In this document: positions 60,291 to 64,000 of the stretch, in pieces | Position numbering within the stretch: the stretch's first letter is position 1 | Layout of the letters: each line of letters opens with the position of its first letter | NCBI RefSeq assembly: GCF_029227915.1 | Contig: NC_079887.1 | Coordinates: 868,001 to 932,000 of the forward strand | Length of the DNA: 64,000 bases | Source of the DNA: Hydractinia symbiolongicarpus | Taxonomy: Eukaryota > Cnidaria > Hydrozoa > Anthoathecata > Hydractiniidae | Reading direction: 5' to 3' | Notes under the pieces: generated by a model | What the model saw: only the letters and a program-made list of their open reading frames with translations | What the model was told of the DNA's origin: nothing | Database searches by the model: none | Position numbers and translations under genes: made by a program

Positions 60291-63200
60291 AATCGTTCGG
60301 GAAATGAGATTACTCCCTGGGTACTTTCTTTGTATACATTCGACTATACGGGCCAAGCCCGGGATTTACGGGAAATCGCGGGTTTCGTTTGCCGGCGATT
60401 AAACTTCTTTTATTCAGCGTCTCATCAAAAATGAAAACATTTTTGAAAACTACAAGTCTCATGCGTTTTAGTGGTAAAAAAATAATTTAAAAATTCGTTT
60501 GGGAAATGAGTTTACTCCCTGGGTACTTTCTTTGTATACTTTTGACTATACGGGCCGAGTCCAGGATTTACGGGAAATCGCAGGTTTTCGTTTGCCGGCG
60601 ATTAAACTTCTTTTATTCAGCGTCTCATCAAAAATGAAAACCTTTTTAAAAACTACAAGTCTCATGCGTTTTGGTGGTAAAAAAGTAATTTAAAAAATCG
60701 TTCGGGAAATGACTTTACTCCCTGGGTACTTTCTTTGTATACTTTTGACTATACGGGCCGAGTCCAGGATTTACGGGAAATCGCAGGTTTTCGTTTGCCG
60801 GCGATTAAACTTCTTTTATTCAGCGTCTCATCAAAAATGAAAACATTTTTAGAAACTACAAGTCTCATGCGTTTTAGTGGTGAATAAGTAATTTAAAAAA
60901 TCGTTCGGGAAATGAGATTACTCCCTGGGTACTTTCTTTGTACACATTCGACTATACGGGCCAAGCCCGGGATTTACGGGAAATCGCGGGTTTTCGTTTG
61001 CCGGCGATTAAACTTCTTTTATTCAGCGTCTCATCAAAAATGAAAACATTTTTAAAAACTACAAGTCTTATGCGTTTTAGTGGTGAAAAAATAATTTAAA
61101 AAAACGTTCGGGAAATGAGATTACTCCCTGGGTACTTTCTTTGTATACATTCGACTATACGGGTCAAGCCCGGGATTTACGGGAAATCGCAGGTTTTCGT
61201 TTGCCGGCGATTAAACTTCTTTTATTCAGCGTCTCATCAAAAATGAAAACCTTTTTAAAAACTACAAGTCTTATGCGTTTTAGTGGTGAAAAAATAATTT
61301 AAAAAATCGTTCTGGAAATGAGTTTACTACCTGGGTACTTTCTTTGTATACTTTTGACTATACGGGCCAAGCCCGGGATTTACGGGAAATCGCGGGTTTT
61401 CGTTTTCCGGCGATTAAACTGCTTTTATTCAGCGTCTCATCAAAAATGAAAACATTTTTAAAAACTACAAGTCTCATGCGTTTTAGTGGTGAAAAAAAAT
61501 TTAAAAAATCGTTCGGGAAATGAGTTTACTCCCTGGGTACTTTCTTTGTACACATTCGACTATACGGGCCAAGCCCCGGATTTACAGGAAAACGAGGGAT
61601 TTCGTTTGCCGGCGATTAAACTGCTTTTATTCAGCGTCTCATCAAAAATGAAAACATTTTTGAAAACTGCAAGTCTCATGAGTTTTAGTGTTTAAAAAAT
61701 AATTTAAAAAATCGTTTGGGAAATGACTTTACTCCCTGGGTACTTTCTTTGTATACTTTTGACTATACGGGCCGAGTTCAGGATTTACGGGAAATCGCAG
61801 GTTTTCGTTTGCCGGCGATTAAACTTCTTTTATTCAGCGTCTCATCAAAAATGAAAACCTTTTTAAAAACTACAAGTCTTATGCGTTTTAGTGGTGAAAA
61901 AGTAATTTAAAAAATCGTTCGGGAAATGAGATTACTCCCTGGGTACTTTCTTTGTATACATTCGACTATACGGGCCAAGCCCGGGATTTACGGGAAATCG
62001 CGGGTTTTCGTTTGCCGGCGATTAAACTTCTTTTATTCAGCGTCTCATCAAAAATGAAAACATCTTTAAAAACTACAAGTCTTATGCCTTTTAGTGGTGA
62101 AAAAATAATTTAAAAAAACGTTCGGGAAATGAGATTACTCCCTGGGTACTTTCTTTGTATACATTCGACTATACGGGCCAAGCCCGGGATTTACGGGAAA
62201 TCGCGGGTTTTCGTTTGCCGGCGATTAAACTTCTTTTATTCAGCGTCTCATCAAAAATGAAAACATTTTTGAAAACTACAAGTCTCATGCGTTTTAGTGG
62301 TAAAAAAGTAATTTAAAAAATCGTTCGGGAAATGACTTTACTGCCTGGGTACTTTCTTTGTATACTATTGACTATACGGGCCGAGTCCAGGATTTACGGG
62401 AAATCGCAGGTTTTCGTTTGCCGGCGATTAAACTTCTTTTATTCAGCGTCTCATCAAAAATGAAAACATTTTTAAAAACTACAAGTCTCATGCGTTTTAG
62501 TGGTGAAAAAGTAATTTAAAAAGTCGTTCGGGAAATGAGATTACTCCCTGGGTACTTTCTTTGTATACATTCGACTATACGGGCCAAGCCCGGGATTTAC
62601 GGGAAATCGCGGGTTTTCGTTTGCCGGCGATTAAACTTCTTTTATTCAGCGTCTCATCAAAAATGAAAACATTTTTAAAAACTACAAGTCTTATGCGTTT
62701 TAGTGGTGAAAAAATAATTTAAAAAAACGTTCGGGAAATGAGATTACTCCCTGGGTACTTTCTTTGTATACATTCGACTATACGGGCCAAGCCCGGGATT
62801 TACGGGAAATCGAAGGTTTTCGTTTGCCGGCGATTAAACTTCTTTTATTCAGCGTCTCATCAAAAATGAAAACCTTTTTAAAAACTACAAGTCTTATGCG
62901 TTTTAGTGGTGAAAAAATAATTTAAAAAATCGTTCTGGAAATGAGTTTACTCCCTGGGTACTTTCTTTGTATACTTTTGACTATACGGGCCAAGCCCGGG
63001 ATTTACGGGAAATCGCGGGTTTTTGTTTTCCGGCGATTAAACTGCTTTTATTCAGCGTCTCATCAAAAATGAAAACATTTTTAAAAACTACAAGTCTCAT
63101 GCGTTTTAGTGGTGAAAAAAAATTTAAAAAATCGTTCGGGAAATGAGTTTACTCCCTGGGTACTTTCTTTGTATACATTCGACTATACGGGCCAAGCCCC

Positions 63201-64000
63201 AGATTTACAGGAAAACGAGGGATTTCGTTTGCCGGCGATTAAACTGCTTTTATTCAGCGTCTCATCAAAAATGAAAACATTTTTAAAAACTGCAAGTCTC
63301 ATGAGTTTTAGTGTTTAAAAAATAATTTAAAAAATCGTTTGGGAAATGACTTTACTCCCTGGGTACTTTCTTTGTATACTTTTGACTATACGGGCCGAGT
63401 CCAGGATTTACGGGAAATCGCAGGTTTTCGTTTGCCGTCGATAAAACTTCTTTTATTCAGCGTCTCATCAAAAATGAAAACCTTTTTAAAAACTACAAGT
63501 CTTATGCGTTTTAGTGGTGAAAAAGTAATTTAAAAAATCGTTCGGGAAATGAGATTACTCCCTGGGTACTTTCTTTGAATACATTCGACTATACGGGCCA
63601 AGCCCGGGATTTACGGGAAATCGCGGGTTTTCGTTTGCCGGCGATTAAACTTCTTTTATTCAGCGTCTCATCAAAAATGAAAACATCTTTAAAAACTACA
63701 AGTCTTATGCGTTTTAGTGGTGAAAAAATAATTTAAAAAAATGTTCGGGAAATGAGATCACTCCCTGGGTACTTTCTTTGTATACATTCAACTATACGGG
63801 CCAAGCCCGGGATTTACGGGAAATCGCGGGTTTTCGTTTGCCGGCGATTAAACTTCTTTTATTCAGCGTCTCATCAAAAATGAAAACATTTTTGAAAACT
63901 ACAAGCCTCATGCGTTTTAGTGGTGAAAAAATAATTTAAAAATCGTTCTGGAAATGAGTTTACTCCCTGGGTACTTTCTTTGTATACTTTTGACTATACG
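60291..64000 (+). repeat. 8-monomer unit at the right end of block C
   Basis: The segment starting near 61486 recurs at 63109 (offset 1623). It shares GGAAAACGAGGGATTTCG, TTTTAGTGTTTAAA, and monomers entering with AAAAAAACGTTCGGG. Copies differ at single bases, such as CATCTTTAAAAAC. The repeat probably continues past the window. Confidence 0.8.

Larger units (their letters stand above)
54094..64000 (+). repeat. Satellite array block C, sense orientation
   Basis: About 49 sense monomers, running off the right edge of the window. The block starts in mid monomer with a CCCATCAAATATG subtype otherwise typical of block B, and becomes more like block A from about 57860. No half monomers were seen. 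Open frames of 64-73 codons are single-monomer frames. Confidence 0.96.

Noticed and set aside
24-63533. More than 100 repeated open frames of 61-104 codons
   Set aside because: All are the same monomer read in one of a few frames on either strand. They recur with the satellite period, often start at TTG or GTG, and are broken freely by indels.
1-64000. CRISPR array or plasmid iterons
   Set aside because: The repeats are contiguous 203-bp units with no unique spacers, no Cas-like genes and no replication gene nearby.
1-64000. Transposon, LTR or rDNA spacer
   Set aside because: No transposase or reverse transcriptase frame, no terminal repeats bounding an element, no target-site duplications and no rRNA sequence are visible.

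Overview
The whole 64 kb is one satellite DNA array. A single monomer of about 202-203 bp (roughly 316 copies) repeats head to tail from the first base to the last. I found no protein-coding gene, tRNA, rRNA, transposon or unique sequence between monomers. The reading frames of 61-115 codons are the monomer read in different phases. No sequence here identifies the species. The structure (long array, nucleosome-sized monomer, nested higher-order repeats, orientation switches) indicates eukaryotic heterochromatin, pericentromeric or centromeric. By hand count the consensus monomer is about 37% G+C with 12 CpG, an observed/expected ratio near 1.7. That fits poorly with a heavily CpG-methylated genome and weakly favours an invertebrate.

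There are three orientation blocks. Block A (1-14342) reads in the sense direction. Block B (14343-54083) is reversed. Block C (54094-64000) is sense again. At both switches the flanking DNA forms a fold-back inverted repeat that shares private variants. The A/B axis lies near 14392, with arms of about 215 bp and a 100-bp spacer. The B/C axis lies near 53917, with arms of about 507 bp, a 353-bp spacer and an exact 10-bp tandem duplication at the join.

The internal organisation differs by block. Block A holds a 26-monomer higher-order unit (5258 bp) and a second copy shortened to 24 monomers by two hybrid-monomer deletions, followed by a 4-monomer repeat and a duplicated 6-monomer repeat. Block B is the most reworked. 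Between 18.05 and 48.15 kb it carries about 30 copies of a 100-bp half monomer, so its repeat units measure 1.5, 2.5, 3.5, 4.5 or 5.5 monomers as well as whole numbers. It also contains a segmental duplication of about 5 kb (33.9-39.0 kb and 40.4-45.6 kb). The last 5.7 kb of block B and the start of block C are the most heterogeneous. Block C has 3-, 4-, 5- and 8-monomer repeats.

Each monomer has an all-A/T linker, a G+C-rich core that in many subtypes holds a short perfect hairpin, and an A/T dyad. No genes cooperate here. The content is structural, and what can be read is the recombination history of the array.
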